In this document: piece after piece, positions 43,514-52,258 of the stretch | How the letters are laid out: every line of letters begins with the position of its first letter | Numbering within the stretch: position 1 is the stretch's first letter | Source of the DNA: an uncultured Collinsella sp. | Lineage (GTDB): Bacteria; Actinomycetota; Coriobacteriia; Coriobacteriales; Coriobacteriaceae | Reading direction: 5' to 3' | Assembly (NCBI GenBank): GCA_900552385.1 | Contig: URZI01000011.1 | Span: 1-61,694 of the forward strand | DNA length: 61,694 nucleotides | Notes under the pieces: generated by a model | The model's database searches: none | Told to the model about the DNA's origin: nothing | Seen by the model: the letters and a program-made list of their open reading frames with translations, nothing else | Made by a program: the position numbers and the translations under genes

Positions 43514-45247
43514 ATGTCGCAAAACGATCGAACTCAACTGATCCCCGATCCGCAGCAGCCGAGCAGGCGCACCGGCGGCGTTCAGTCGCCGCGTCCTATC
43601 GCGCCGAGCCACGGTCAGCAGCGTGGTGCGGCAAACGCTTCCCAACGCCCGAACCAGCAGCGACAGCAGCGTCAACAACGTCAGCAGCGCCAGGCAAACG
43701 GCAATGCGCCCAAGCAGCCCCCCACGCACGCTCGAGGCGATCGCGGCCCCGCACGCAAGTCCGCCGGCAACAATAAATCGGGCAAAAAGACGACGCTCTT
43801 TGTCGTCCTAGGTCTTATCGTCATTGTCTATATCGTAGGCGTCGTAGCGTTTTCGCAGGTAGCCTACCCCAACACCACCATCGCCGGCGTCGACGTCTCG
43901 TTCTCCAACGCTTCGTCTGCCGCCACCAAGGTCAACTCGGCATGGAAGCACTATAAGCTCACCGTGACAGGAGATGACTTTAGCTGGACCTATCAGCCCG
44001 AGTCCGATGAACCCATCGTCGACGGTGAAGCTGCAGCAAAAGAAATCATCAACCACAACGAAGCCTTTATTTGGCCGGTCCGCCTTGTGGAATCCTTAAG
44101 CGGCAAGACCAAAACAACTGCTACCTCCAACAAAGTCGATCTTGATCAAGACGTCGACCTGTCCATGCTCTCCGATACCTTTGACCAAAAGAAGTTTGAG
44201 GAGGACCTGGGCGCTGCTATCGACGAGTTTAACGAGGGCCGTTCGGGCACGTTCGAGGCCAATAGCTCCTATGACGAGCAGGCCGGCAAGTTTACCGTCG
44301 AGAAGGCGCGCTCCAACGAAAAAATCAACCGCGAGCATGTCATTAAGTATGCCGAGCTCGAGCTTGCCTCGCTGGCCGAGACCGTAGATCTTTCCAAGCT
44401 CGGCAACGATGCCTATGAACCGCTCAATGGAACGCTAACCGATGATCAGATTCAGGCCGCATGCGATGCCGCCAACAACTTCCTGGGCGTCAACGTGACC
44501 CTCAAGCTCAACGGCGAGGATGCCGGAAAGGTCGACGGCAGCTCCGTGTTGCAGTGGATCAGCTTTGCCGATCCGGCCAACCCCACGCTCGATACGTCGC
44601 AGATCAGTAGCTGGGCAGCCGAGCTCGCCAACGGCTTTAATACCGTGGGCTCCACTCGTTGGTGGACGCGCGCCGATGGCAAGCAGTGCGCCGTCGAAGG
44701 CGGCGACTTTGGTTGGTCCATCGACAGCAGCTCGCTCGCCAAGCAGGTCGAGGACGCCATTAACAACAAGCAGACCGGCGAAATCGAGATCAAGTACTCC
44801 CAGAAGGCCGACACCTTTACCGCAAAGGGAGAGCCCGACTGGAAGGCATACATCGATGTCGATCTGTCCGAGCAGCACGCGCGCTACTACGACGAGAACG
44901 GCAATATCGTGTGGGAGGCCAACTTTATTTCCGGCAAACCGGGCGAAGACGCCACCCCCGAGGGCGTGTGGCAGATCAACAGCAACGACGGCGGCAGCAC
45001 CCTGATCGGAGCCAAGGACCCCGAGACCGGTAAGCCCAAATACGAGAGCCCGGTGAGCTACTGGATGCCGTTCGAGGGCAATATGATCGGCTTCCACGAT
45101 GCCACCTGGCAAAACGACAAGAGCTTCGATAATGCCGAGTCGTACAAGTGGTGCGGCAGCCACGGCTGCATCAACCTGCGCCTGGCAGACGCCAAGGCAC
45201 TGCACGATTGCATCAAAGTCGGCCTGTGCGTGGTTGTCCACTCGTAG
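43514..45247 (+). CDS. Membrane-anchored L,D-transpeptidase (YkuD) with PG-binding_4-type region
   Basis: A 577-residue protein. The N-terminal cytoplasmic part is disordered and Gln/Arg-rich (NQQRQQRQQRQQRQANG), then one membrane helix (TTLFVVLGLIVIVYIVGVVA), an extracellular repeat region of about 300 residues of the kind that flanks YkuD domains (peptidoglycan-binding_4), and a C-terminal YkuD domain with the catalytic IGFHDATW and SHGCINLRLADAKAL motif. It would form 3-3 peptidoglycan crosslinks or anchor proteins. ATG 43514 is preferred over 43505 because AAGGA lies at a better distance. Confidence 0.9.
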   Translation: MSQNDRTQLIPDPQQPSRRTGGVQSPRPIAPSHGQQRGAANASQRPNQQRQQRQQRQQRQANGNAPKQPPTHARGDRGPARKSAGNNKSGKKTTLFVVLGLIVIVYIVGVVAFSQVAYPNTTIAGVDVSFSNASSAATKVNSAWKHYKLTVTGDDFSWTYQPESDEPIVDGEAAAKEIINHNEAFIWPVRLVESLSGKTKTTATSNKVDLDQDVDLSMLSDTFDQKKFEEDLGAAIDEFNEGRSGTFEANSSYDEQAGKFTVEKARSNEKINREHVIKYAELELASLAETVDLSKLGNDAYEPLNGTLTDDQIQAACDAANNFLGVNVTLKLNGEDAGKVDGSSVLQWISFADPANPTLDTSQISSWAAELANGFNTVGSTRWWTRADGKQCAVEGGDFGWSIDSSSLAKQVEDAINNKQTGEIEIKYSQKADTFTAKGEPDWKAYIDVDLSEQHARYYDENGNIVWEANFISGKPGEDATPEGVWQINSNDGGSTLIGAKDPETGKPKYESPVSYWMPFEGNMIGFHDATWQNDKSFDNAESYKWCGSHGCINLRLADAKALHDCIKVGLCVVVHS

Positions 45248-45315
45248 TGCAACGCGCGCATTCCTACAATGTGGAACCGCTGCGACCAATCTAACAGTTC
45301 CGAAAGAAACCGTCC

Positions 45316-45345
45316 TATGCGCCCGCCCCAACCGGTGGGCGCATA
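45316..45345 (+). terminator. Hairpin between the L,D-transpeptidase and export genes
   Basis: TATGCGCCC (45316-45324) pairs with GGGCGCATA (45337-45345) across 12 bases, followed by TAATTATCG. The TATAAT in the right flank could also serve as a -10 box for the next gene. Confidence 0.45.
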
Positions 45346-45379
45346 TAATTATCGAGGTTCTTTCTATAAAGGAGACGCT

Positions 45380-46816
45380 ATGCCGAATGTCCCCACGATC
45401 ACCCCGGGCCCGGATGATACCGAACACACGCCCGAAGATGTCACCGAAACGATTCCTCTGATTACAAACGAACATGCCGACAAGCAGAGCGGACGCACGA
45501 ACGATACGGTCGAGATTTCCGATGAAGAGGCATACGCCAAGCTCAAGGCAAAACGTGCCGAACGTCGACGCAAAAAGCTGATTCGACGCGGTATTGCCGC
45601 CGGCGTCGTAGGTGCCATCGCGCTCATTGCCATTGTCGCAACCCTGGTTATCAATGCGCAGCCACAGGGCACTAGCGGGCCTGTGACCGACATGGTGACC
45701 GAGGGCACGTTTACCACAACGGTCGAGGCGAAAGGCCAGCTCAAACCCATTTCGTCCTCAGTGGTCTCGCCTTCTGTCGACGGCACGGTCGATTCTATCA
45801 ACGTGCAGGCAGGCCAATCCGTCAACGAGGGCGACGTGCTTATGACCATTAAAAACGACGAGCTCGATCGCAACGTTGCCGAGGCGCAGCGTGCAGTTGC
45901 AGCCGCCCAGGAAGACCTCGCCAACGCACAGAAAGCCGCAGCCGCCGCGCAGGCCACCCCAACGACGGACGTTGATGGAGCTTCCGCAGCAGCTGGTATC
46001 TCCGCCGCATCGGCGGACACGAACGCCGTATCGGCCGCGCAGCGCAGCCTCGCATCGGCCCGGGCAAACCTCGACCAGGCGAACGCCAAGGCCGCCAGCC
46101 GTACGGTCACGGCCCCGAGCTCGGGTAGCATCGTGGAGCTCAACGCCAAGGTGGGCGCCACGGTAACAGGCGGCATGATCATGGGCGAAAGCGATACGAG
46201 CGGCGGCAAGCAGTGCATGCAGATCGCCGACCTATCCAAGATGAAGGTGACCGTGCAGGTGGGCGAAAAGGACATCGCCAAGATCGCTGTTGGGCAGAGC
46301 GCCAACGTCACGTATCCCGCGTTTCCCGATATCGTGAGCCAGGGAACGGTCACGGCCATCGCTTCGGTGGCAAACTCCGACGCCGCTAACGGTGGCGGCG
46401 GCAGCGTAACCTTTAACGTCGACATCCTCATCGAGGCGCCCGACGCGCGCCTGAAGCCGGGCATGACGGCCGAGGTCTCGGTGGTGACCGAGCAGCTCGA
46501 CGATGTGGTGATGGTGCCGACGATGGCGCTCATGACCGAAGACGGCGAACACTATTATGTCAACGTGGCAACCGATGACGAGGGCAAGCAGACCCGCCGC
46601 GTGAAGGTGACCGTCGTGACGCAAAACGACAACGAAGCCGTAGTCGGCAAGACACAGGTCAAGCGCGACGACCAGGGCAACGAGATTAACCCCAACGTGC
46701 CGGTTACCAAGCTGCGCGATGGCGACACCCTCGTCATGGACACCGGAGCGGACGCAACGGCTGACGGCGGCTATAGCACGGATTCGGGCAGCATGTCTGC
46801 CGACGAGGGTATGTAA
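45380..46816 (+). CDS. MacA/HlyD-type membrane fusion protein of an ABC exporter
   Basis: A 478-residue protein. A charged cytoplasmic N-terminus ending in KLKAKRAERRRKKLIRRG precedes one membrane helix (IAAGVVGAIALIAIVATLVI). A biotinyl-lipoyl-like half follows (VVSPSVDGTVDSINVQAGQS), then a short Ala-rich coiled-coil hairpin (AAAQEDLANAQKAAAAAQA), the second lipoyl half (VTAPSSGSIVELNAKVGATV) and a beta-barrel. In a Gram-positive cell it links to the MacB-type ABC pair downstream. AAAGGAG precedes the ATG; its stop overlaps the ATP-binding gene by one base (TAATG). Confidence 0.88.
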   Translation: MPNVPTITPGPDDTEHTPEDVTETIPLITNEHADKQSGRTNDTVEISDEEAYAKLKAKRAERRRKKLIRRGIAAGVVGAIALIAIVATLVINAQPQGTSGPVTDMVTEGTFTTTVEAKGQLKPISSSVVSPSVDGTVDSINVQAGQSVNEGDVLMTIKNDELDRNVAEAQRAVAAAQEDLANAQKAAAAAQATPTTDVDGASAAAGISAASADTNAVSAAQRSLASARANLDQANAKAASRTVTAPSSGSIVELNAKVGATVTGGMIMGESDTSGGKQCMQIADLSKMKVTVQVGEKDIAKIAVGQSANVTYPAFPDIVSQGTVTAIASVANSDAANGGGGSVTFNVDILIEAPDARLKPGMTAEVSVVTEQLDDVVMVPTMALMTEDGEHYYVNVATDDEGKQTRRVKVTVVTQNDNEAVVGKTQVKRDDQGNEINPNVPVTKLRDGDTLVMDTGADATADGGYSTDSGSMSADEGM

Positions 46817-47589
46817 TGCGCCCCGTCATCGACATTCGCAACGTGCACCGCATCTTTGAGAGCGAGGCAGGTTGCGCCCACATCCTGCACAACGTGAGCC
46901 TGGCGGTAAATCCCGGCGAATTCGTCGCTATCACTGGCCCCTCGGGCTCGGGCAAATCAACGCTCATGAACATCCTGGGCTGCCTGGATAAGCCGACGGC
47001 GGGCGACTATTACCTGCAAGGGCTCAACGTGGCCGAGCTCGATGATGACGAGCTCACCGAAGTTCGCGCCCTGAGCATTGGCTTTGTCTTTCAGAGCTTC
47101 AACCTGCTGCCGCGCCTAACGGTCATCGAAAACGTGATGCTGCCGCTGGCCTACACCAATGTGCCCCGTAGCCAGCGCGAGATGCGCGCCGTCCACGCGC
47201 TGCAGGCCGTCACGCTACCGGTCGACCACTGGGACCACCGCATATCCGAGCTCTCGGGCGGCCAGATGCAGCGTGTCGCCATCGCGCGCGCCCTCGTTAA
47301 TGACCCGCCCATCATTTTGGCTGACGAACCGACGGGAAACCTGGACTCCGCCACTGGAGCGCTTGTAATGGAGACCTTCCATAAGCTCCAGAAGCGCGGC
47401 AAAACCATCGTTCTTATCACACACGACCCCGGAATCGCCGCCGAGGCCGACCGTGCCGTGACCATCCGCGACGGTCGCATTCACGACGGCGCGTATATTC
47501 CACATGCACCGCGGACCCTGCGCAGCGCCGTAGATAGCCTGCCCATACTTTCCGCCTCCGCCAACCCGCCGAAAGGAGTGGTGGCATGA
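46816..47589 (+). CDS. MacB-type ABC transporter ATP-binding protein
   Basis: A 257-residue ABC ATPase: ITGPSGSGKSTLMNILGCLD (Walker A), QSFNLLPRLTVIENVMLPLA (Q loop), ELSGGQMQRVAIARALVNDP (signature) and IILADEPTGNLDSATGALVM (Walker B). It belongs to the LolD/MacB/FtsE group. It is translationally coupled to both neighbours (TAATG before, ATGA after) and powers the permease in exporting a peptide, lipid or drug. Confidence 0.94.
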   Translation: MRPVIDIRNVHRIFESEAGCAHILHNVSLAVNPGEFVAITGPSGSGKSTLMNILGCLDKPTAGDYYLQGLNVAELDDDELTEVRALSIGFVFQSFNLLPRLTVIENVMLPLAYTNVPRSQREMRAVHALQAVTLPVDHWDHRISELSGGQMQRVAIARALVNDPPIILADEPTGNLDSATGALVMETFHKLQKRGKTIVLITHDPGIAAEADRAVTIRDGRIHDGAYIPHAPRTLRSAVDSLPILSASANPPKGVVA

Positions 47590-48800
47590 GCGCCCGCGAT
47601 CTCATCCAGGAAGCCCTTCACTCGCTCGAGGCCAACAAGGGGCGAAGCCTGCTCACCATCCTGGGCATTGTCATCGGCATCGCCTCGGTTATCGCCATGA
47701 CTTCGCTCATCGGCGGCATCCAAAACAGCCTGGTCAACAGTCTGGGCCTCAATGCGGCGCGCATGGTGCAAATCTATTCGTCGCAAGAACTCACCGAGTC
47801 CGACATCGAGAAGCTTCAAAAACTGGTGCCGCAGATAGAGCAGATCGGCATTGTCGACAGCGCGTATACCGAGTATAAGACCGGCGATAAAAGCTATACC
47901 GTCATGGCACAGGGTGTCGATAGCGACATGCTCGACGCCGTGGGGGCCAGCAAGCTCGTTGCGGGGCGCACCTATTCCCAGGCCGAGTCTCAATCAGGCT
48001 CGCGCGTGGCGCTCATCAGCCGCGGCGGCGCCTATCAGCTTTACGGCAACGAACAGGACGCGGTGGGCAAGACTGTTAAGGTCTCCAACGGCGAGGTGCA
48101 GATTGTCGGCGTTATCGACGGCGGCAGCGACTCCATGGGCTCGCTCACGCTGTATATGCCACGCGAAACCATCTCCGGGCTATTTGGCGACGAGAATCCT
48201 TCATTCCCCAGCGTAACAGCGCTTGCCGCCGAGGGCACGGACATGGATGAGCTCTGCAAAACCATCGAGTCCAAGGTGCGCGCGATGAAGGGCATCGCGG
48301 AGGATGATGAGTACGACAGTGTATCGGCGACATCCATGAAAAGCGCCATCGATGCACTCAACTCCTTTATGGGCGCGTTCTCACTCATCATGGGCGCTGT
48401 CGCCAGCATCTCGCTGCTTGTCGGCGGTATCGGCATTATGAATATGATGCTCACCAACGTGACTGAGCGCATCCGCGAGATCGGTATTCGCCGTGCCCTG
48501 GGCGCCAGTCGTCGCGATATCACCGCGCAGTTTTTGGCCGAGTCCTCGGCGCTGTGCGTCACCGGCGGACTGTTGGGTGTCCTGATTGGCTATCTGCTGG
48601 CATGGGGACTCACGTTCTTTGCCGCAAGCTCGGGCATCATGAGCGAGTTTGGAGCTACCGGGACGATCACGCCAAGCTTCTCCATTACGACAGTGTTGAT
48701 CGCATTTGCCGTATCGGTCGGCATCGGCGTAATCTTTGGCTTCTATCCCGCTCGCCGCGCGGCAAAGCTCAATCCGGTGGAGTGCCTACGCTACCAGTAA
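47586..48800 (+). CDS. MacB-type ABC transporter permease
   Basis: A 404-residue protein. One N-terminal helix (LLTILGIVIGIASVIAMTSL), a large extracellular domain (residues about 45-270) and three C-terminal helices, including SLLVGGIGIMNMMLTNVTER and the conserved REIGIRRALGASRRDI loop of FtsX/MacB permeases. It works with the preceding ATPase and fusion protein. Its stop lies 34 bp from the convergent cobK stop. Confidence 0.93.
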   Translation: MSARDLIQEALHSLEANKGRSLLTILGIVIGIASVIAMTSLIGGIQNSLVNSLGLNAARMVQIYSSQELTESDIEKLQKLVPQIEQIGIVDSAYTEYKTGDKSYTVMAQGVDSDMLDAVGASKLVAGRTYSQAESQSGSRVALISRGGAYQLYGNEQDAVGKTVKVSNGEVQIVGVIDGGSDSMGSLTLYMPRETISGLFGDENPSFPSVTALAAEGTDMDELCKTIESKVRAMKGIAEDDEYDSVSATSMKSAIDALNSFMGAFSLIMGAVASISLLVGGIGIMNMMLTNVTERIREIGIRRALGASRRDITAQFLAESSALCVTGGLLGVLIGYLLAWGLTFFAASSGIMSEFGATGTITPSFSITTVLIAFAVSVGIGVIFGFYPARRAAKLNPVECLRYQ

Positions 48801-48812
48801 GCCACCACCAAC

Positions 48813-48825
48813 AAGTTGCGGTGAA
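48813..48825. repeat. Short partial copy of the element A flank
   Basis: AAGTTGCGGTGAA matches the inverse of 32575-32587 exactly and lies between the export permease and cobK. It may be a degenerate repeat left at the boundary of the cobalamin cluster, or chance. Confidence 0.35.
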
Positions 48826-48834
48826 TTAGAGCGC

Positions 48835-49608
48835 CTAGCGCGCGAACTCCAGTAAGAGCGCGTCTTCCACTTCCCGAAGCGAAAGGGCTCCGCCTCCCTC
48901 GGCGGGACGGGCGACCACAATACAGCGCGCTCCCACGCCGCGCGCGGAGGCGATCTTCTCGGCCGTGCCGCCTACGGTTCCCGAGTCCTTGGTCACAAGC
49001 CACTGGGCGCCCACCTGCCGAAGCATCGCCTCGTTGAGCTCGCGGGTGAAGGGCCCCTGCATGCCGATGACGTGCGACGGCGAAAACCCCGCGTCGATGC
49101 ACTTCGTTATAGCACCGGGCAGCGGGAGCACACGCACGAAGAAGCGCTCCGCGAAATCGGCGACGCGCGTGTAGGGAGCAAGCTCCTTGCTCCCCGTCGT
49201 GAGAAGCGCGCGACCCGGGTTCTCGGAGAGAAAGCGCGCCGCGCAGGCGATCGACGCGACCGGCACGACGCCTTTGGGCAGCGCCTCGGCCGGGCGCGCA
49301 AGGCGCAGGCATCGTGCACCCACGGCGAGCGAAGCGGCCCGGATGTTGCCGCTTGCGAGCGTGGCGAAGGGGTGCGTGGCATCGACGACGATGCACGCGC
49401 CGGAAAGCTCGCGCTCCATGTCGGCCTCGTCGAGCCTGCCCGCATGCACCTCGATGCCCGGAAGCTGGCCCAAAAGCTCGCCTCCGTACTCGGTTGCCGC
49501 GTAGGCACGGGCGGGGATGCCCGCCCCGCTCGCCCATTCGCACAGAAGGCGGCCCTCGGTGGTGCCGGCGAAGATGCGCAGCGCCGGCGCGGATGCGGGC
49601 GCCGTCAC
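48835..49608 (-). CDS. cobK: (Cobalt-)precorrin-6A reductase
   Basis: A 257-residue protein with the CobK/CbiJ motifs IFAGTTEGRLLCEW (N-terminal NADPH site), IVVDATHPFATLASGNIRAA, VIGMQGPFTRELNEAMLRQ and WLVTKDSGTVGGTAEKI. It reduces the macrocycle before decarboxylation by CbiT. Last gene of the minus-strand cobalamin operon; its start overlaps the precorrin-8X mutase stop. No terminator is visible in the 34 bp before the convergent permease gene. Confidence 0.92.
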   Translation of the reverse strand: MTAPASAPALRIFAGTTEGRLLCEWASGAGIPARAYAATEYGGELLGQLPGIEVHAGRLDEADMERELSGACIVVDATHPFATLASGNIRAASLAVGARCLRLARPAEALPKGVVPVASIACAARFLSENPGRALLTTGSKELAPYTRVADFAERFFVRVLPLPGAITKCIDAGFSPSHVIGMQGPFTRELNEAMLRQVGAQWLVTKDSGTVGGTAEKIASARGVGARCIVVARPAEGGGALSLREVEDALLLEFAR

Positions 49609-50246
49609 TTCGGGCCGCCTGGGCGCGTGATCTGGTAGAGCAGCGCGTTCATAATGGCGGCCGCCACGGTCGAACCGCCCTTGCGACCCCTCGCGACGAT
49701 GGCCGGCACGCGTCGCGCGAGTAGCTCCTCTTTCGCCTCGACCACGTTCACAAACCCGACCGGCACCCCAACGACGAGCGCGGGCGCGATCTTCCCCGCG
49801 TCCATGAGCTCGGCAAGGCGCAGAAGTGCCGTGGGGGCGTTACCGACGGCCACGATGAGCGGACCCTCGATGCCGCAAGCTTTGTCCATGCTCGCAACGG
49901 CGCGAGTCGTGCCCGCGGCGCGCGCAGCCGCGGCGACATCAGGGTCGGCCATGTAGCACACGGCCTTGCAGCCGAGCTTTGCGAGCGCGGGCTTGCTTAT
50001 GCCTGCGAGCGCCATGTTCGTGTCGGTGAGCACCGTGGCCCCTGCGCGCAGTGCGTCGAGCGCACAGTGCGCGGCGTCATGAGTGAAAACGAGGGAATCG
50101 GCGTACGAGAAGTCGGCAGTGGTGTGGATGACGCGCTTCACGACGGGCTCTTCGAGCGGCGGGAACGTGCGGCCGCCGAGCTCTTCGGTGATGATCTCAA
50201 AGCTGCGCCGCTCGATGTCGCCGGGCGCCATCTCCTTGGAATCCAT
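49605..50246 (-). CDS. cbiC: (Cobalt-)precorrin-8 methylmutase
   Basis: A 213-residue protein. VKRVIHTTADFSYADSLVFT carries the catalytic His, TVLTDTNMALAGISKPALAK the substrate loop, and VGVPVGFVNVVEAKEELL the conserved C-terminal motif of CbiC/CobH. It moves the C11 methyl to C12. The ATG lies directly next to the cobO stop (50247), and the downstream overlap with cobK is 4 bp. Confidence 0.95.
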   Translation of the reverse strand: MDSKEMAPGDIERRSFEIITEELGGRTFPPLEEPVVKRVIHTTADFSYADSLVFTHDAAHCALDALRAGATVLTDTNMALAGISKPALAKLGCKAVCYMADPDVAAAARAAGTTRAVASMDKACGIEGPLIVAVGNAPTALLRLAELMDAGKIAPALVVGVPVGFVNVVEAKEELLARRVPAIVARGRKGGSTVAAAIMNALLYQITRPGGPK

Positions 50247-50762
50247 CTAGTACTCCACTCCTTCCCTTGCACATATCCCCTGCTCGTAGGGGTGTTTCTC
50301 GCACCGCATCTCGGTTATGTAGTCGGCCTTCTCCACGATCTTGCGGGAAGGCGCGCGCCCGGTGAGCGCTACTTCGACGCCGCGCGCGGACATATCGAGC
50401 GCGCGGTCCACGAGCGCCTCGTCAACAAGCCCCTTCGAAAGCGCATCGAGCGCCTCGTCGAGCACGAGCAGCCCCTCCTGCGCGCCCTCGAGCTCGGCAA
50501 GCGCGGAAGCGAGGTTCCCATCGTGCAGCTCGCACGTAGCGGCAAGTTCTTCCGACGACATCGACCAGGTAAACTTGTCCGACACCTTCCCCGCGAACAC
50601 GGGCACGCCGAAATGCTCGGCGAGCAGGCGCGCCTCCCCGCTTTCGCCGTCTTTCAGGAACTGCACGACGACGACGCGGCGGCCTGCGGCGAGCATGCGA
50701 AGGGCGAGGCCCATCGCCGCCGTGGTCTTGCCTTTGCCGTCGCCATGATACACGTGGATCAT
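50247..50762 (-). CDS. cobO: Corrinoid adenosyltransferase (CobO/BtuR type)
   Basis: A 171-residue protein beginning MIHVYHGDGKGKTTAAMGLA, the reversed P-loop of CobA/CobO/BtuR enzymes. VVVVQFLKDGESGEARLL and EGLLVLDEALDALSKGLV follow, and VALTGRAPSRKIVEKADYIT near the end. It adds the upper 5'-deoxyadenosyl ligand to cobalt. The ATG overlaps the cobQ stop as ATGA. The name cobA is also used for this family. Confidence 0.95.
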   Translation of the reverse strand: MIHVYHGDGKGKTTAAMGLALRMLAAGRRVVVVQFLKDGESGEARLLAEHFGVPVFAGKVSDKFTWSMSSEELAATCELHDGNLASALAELEGAQEGLLVLDEALDALSKGLVDEALVDRALDMSARGVEVALTGRAPSRKIVEKADYITEMRCEKHPYEQGICAREGVEY

Positions 50763-52258
50763 ACGCCCTCCTCGATAATGCGGTAGACATACTCCATGTC
50801 GAGCGCTCCGCGCACGACGTCGGCCAGGCGGTCGAACTCGCGCGCACGGTGATCGGCCGCGGACGCCGCGCCCGCAGCACCCACGACGCTCTCGGGCAGG
50901 CCGCGCATGCGCGCGAGCGAGCGCGCGAGGGCGAGTGCCACCCCCGGTTCGTCGAACAGGCCGTGGAGATAGGTTCCGAACACGTTTCCGCAGGCCGCGC
51001 CTTCTGGTTTGCCGCCAATCGTGCCCGCAGGGGCGCAGGAGACGGTCGTTTCGCCGTCGTGAATCTCGTACCCGCGCGCCGTCATGCCGTTCCACACCGA
51101 GAACGCGCCTTGGGCGCCCGTGATGCGCAGCTCCGACTGGGCGAGGCGCTTTTCCTCCCTGAACACCGTACTTGCAGGGATGAGCCCGAGCCCGCGCGCG
51201 GTGTCAGTGCCTTCCCTGCCGTGCGGGTCGGAAAGCTCGTCTCCCAAAAGCTGGTAGCCTCCGCATATGCCGAGCACCGGCGTGCCCGCGCCCGAAAGCG
51301 CGCGTACACAGGCCCCGATGCCGCTAGCCGCAAGCCAGCGCGCATCGTCGAGCGTGGTCTTCGAGCCGGGGAGCACCACCAGGTCGGGTCGGCCCAGATC
51401 GGTCGTCAAGGAAACGTAGCGCACGCCCACGCCGGGCACGCGCGAAAGCGGGTCGAAGTCGGTGAAGTTCGACAGATGCGGAAGGCGCACGACGGCGACG
51501 TCGATGACGCCGCGTGCCTCGCGGGCAGATAGGCGCGGCGCGAGCGAGTCCTCGTCGTCCAGGTCGAGCGTAAGAAACGGCACGACCCCCACGACGGGAA
51601 CCCCGCACATCTTCTCGAGCGGAGCCAAACCCGGGCGGAGGATTTCCACATCGCCGCGGAACTTGTTCACAACAAGCCCCCGCAAAAGCGCGCGATCCTC
51701 GGGCGCAAAGAGCGCGACCGTGCCGTAGAGCTGGGCAAATACCCCGCCTGGGTCGATGTCGCCCGCGAGCAGCACGGGGGAGGACACGGCGCGCGCGAGC
51801 CCCATGTTGACGATGTCGTTTTCGGCAAGGTTGATTTCGGCGGGGCTGCCGGCGCCCTCGATGACGATGACGTCGTTTTCCTCCGCGAGCGAATCGAACG
51901 CCTCCAAAATCTGCGGCATGAGCGCCTTCTTTCGCGCGAAGTAGTCCCTCGCGGCGAAGGCTCCCTGCGCCTTGCCGGCCACGATGAGCTGGCTTCGGTG
52001 GTCGCTTTCGGGCTTGAGCAGGATGGGGTTCATGCGCACGTCGGGCGCGATGCCGCACGCCTCGGCCTGCATGATCTGGGCGCGCCCCATCTCGAGCCCG
52101 TCGGCCGTGACACCGCTGTTGAGCGCCATGTTCTGGCTCTTGAAGGGAGCCACGCGCAGGCCGTCCTGCGAAAGCACACGGCACAGCCCCGCCGCAAGCA
52201 GGCTCTTCCCCGCGTTCGACATGGTGCCCTGGATCATGATGGGCTTCGCCCTACCCAC
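50759..52258 (-). CDS. cobQ: Cobyric acid synthase
   Basis: A 499-residue enzyme. PIMIQGTMSNAGKSLLAAGL is the P-loop-like synthetase start, VIVIEGAGSPAEINLAENDI is conserved, and the class I glutamine amidotransferase domain has LGICGGYQLLGDELS (nucleophile Cys) and GTYLHGLFDE (His). It amidates side chains b, d, e and g. GTG 52258 is chosen because AAGGAGG lies 9 bases upstream and the family starts there. It overlaps the cobD stop by 8 bp. Confidence 0.95.
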   Translation of the reverse strand: MGRAKPIMIQGTMSNAGKSLLAAGLCRVLSQDGLRVAPFKSQNMALNSGVTADGLEMGRAQIMQAEACGIAPDVRMNPILLKPESDHRSQLIVAGKAQGAFAARDYFARKKALMPQILEAFDSLAEENDVIVIEGAGSPAEINLAENDIVNMGLARAVSSPVLLAGDIDPGGVFAQLYGTVALFAPEDRALLRGLVVNKFRGDVEILRPGLAPLEKMCGVPVVGVVPFLTLDLDDEDSLAPRLSAREARGVIDVAVVRLPHLSNFTDFDPLSRVPGVGVRYVSLTTDLGRPDLVVLPGSKTTLDDARWLAASGIGACVRALSGAGTPVLGICGGYQLLGDELSDPHGREGTDTARGLGLIPASTVFREEKRLAQSELRITGAQGAFSVWNGMTARGYEIHDGETTVSCAPAGTIGGKPEGAACGNVFGTYLHGLFDEPGVALALARSLARMRGLPESVVGAAGAASAADHRAREFDRLADVVRGALDMEYVYRIIEEGV

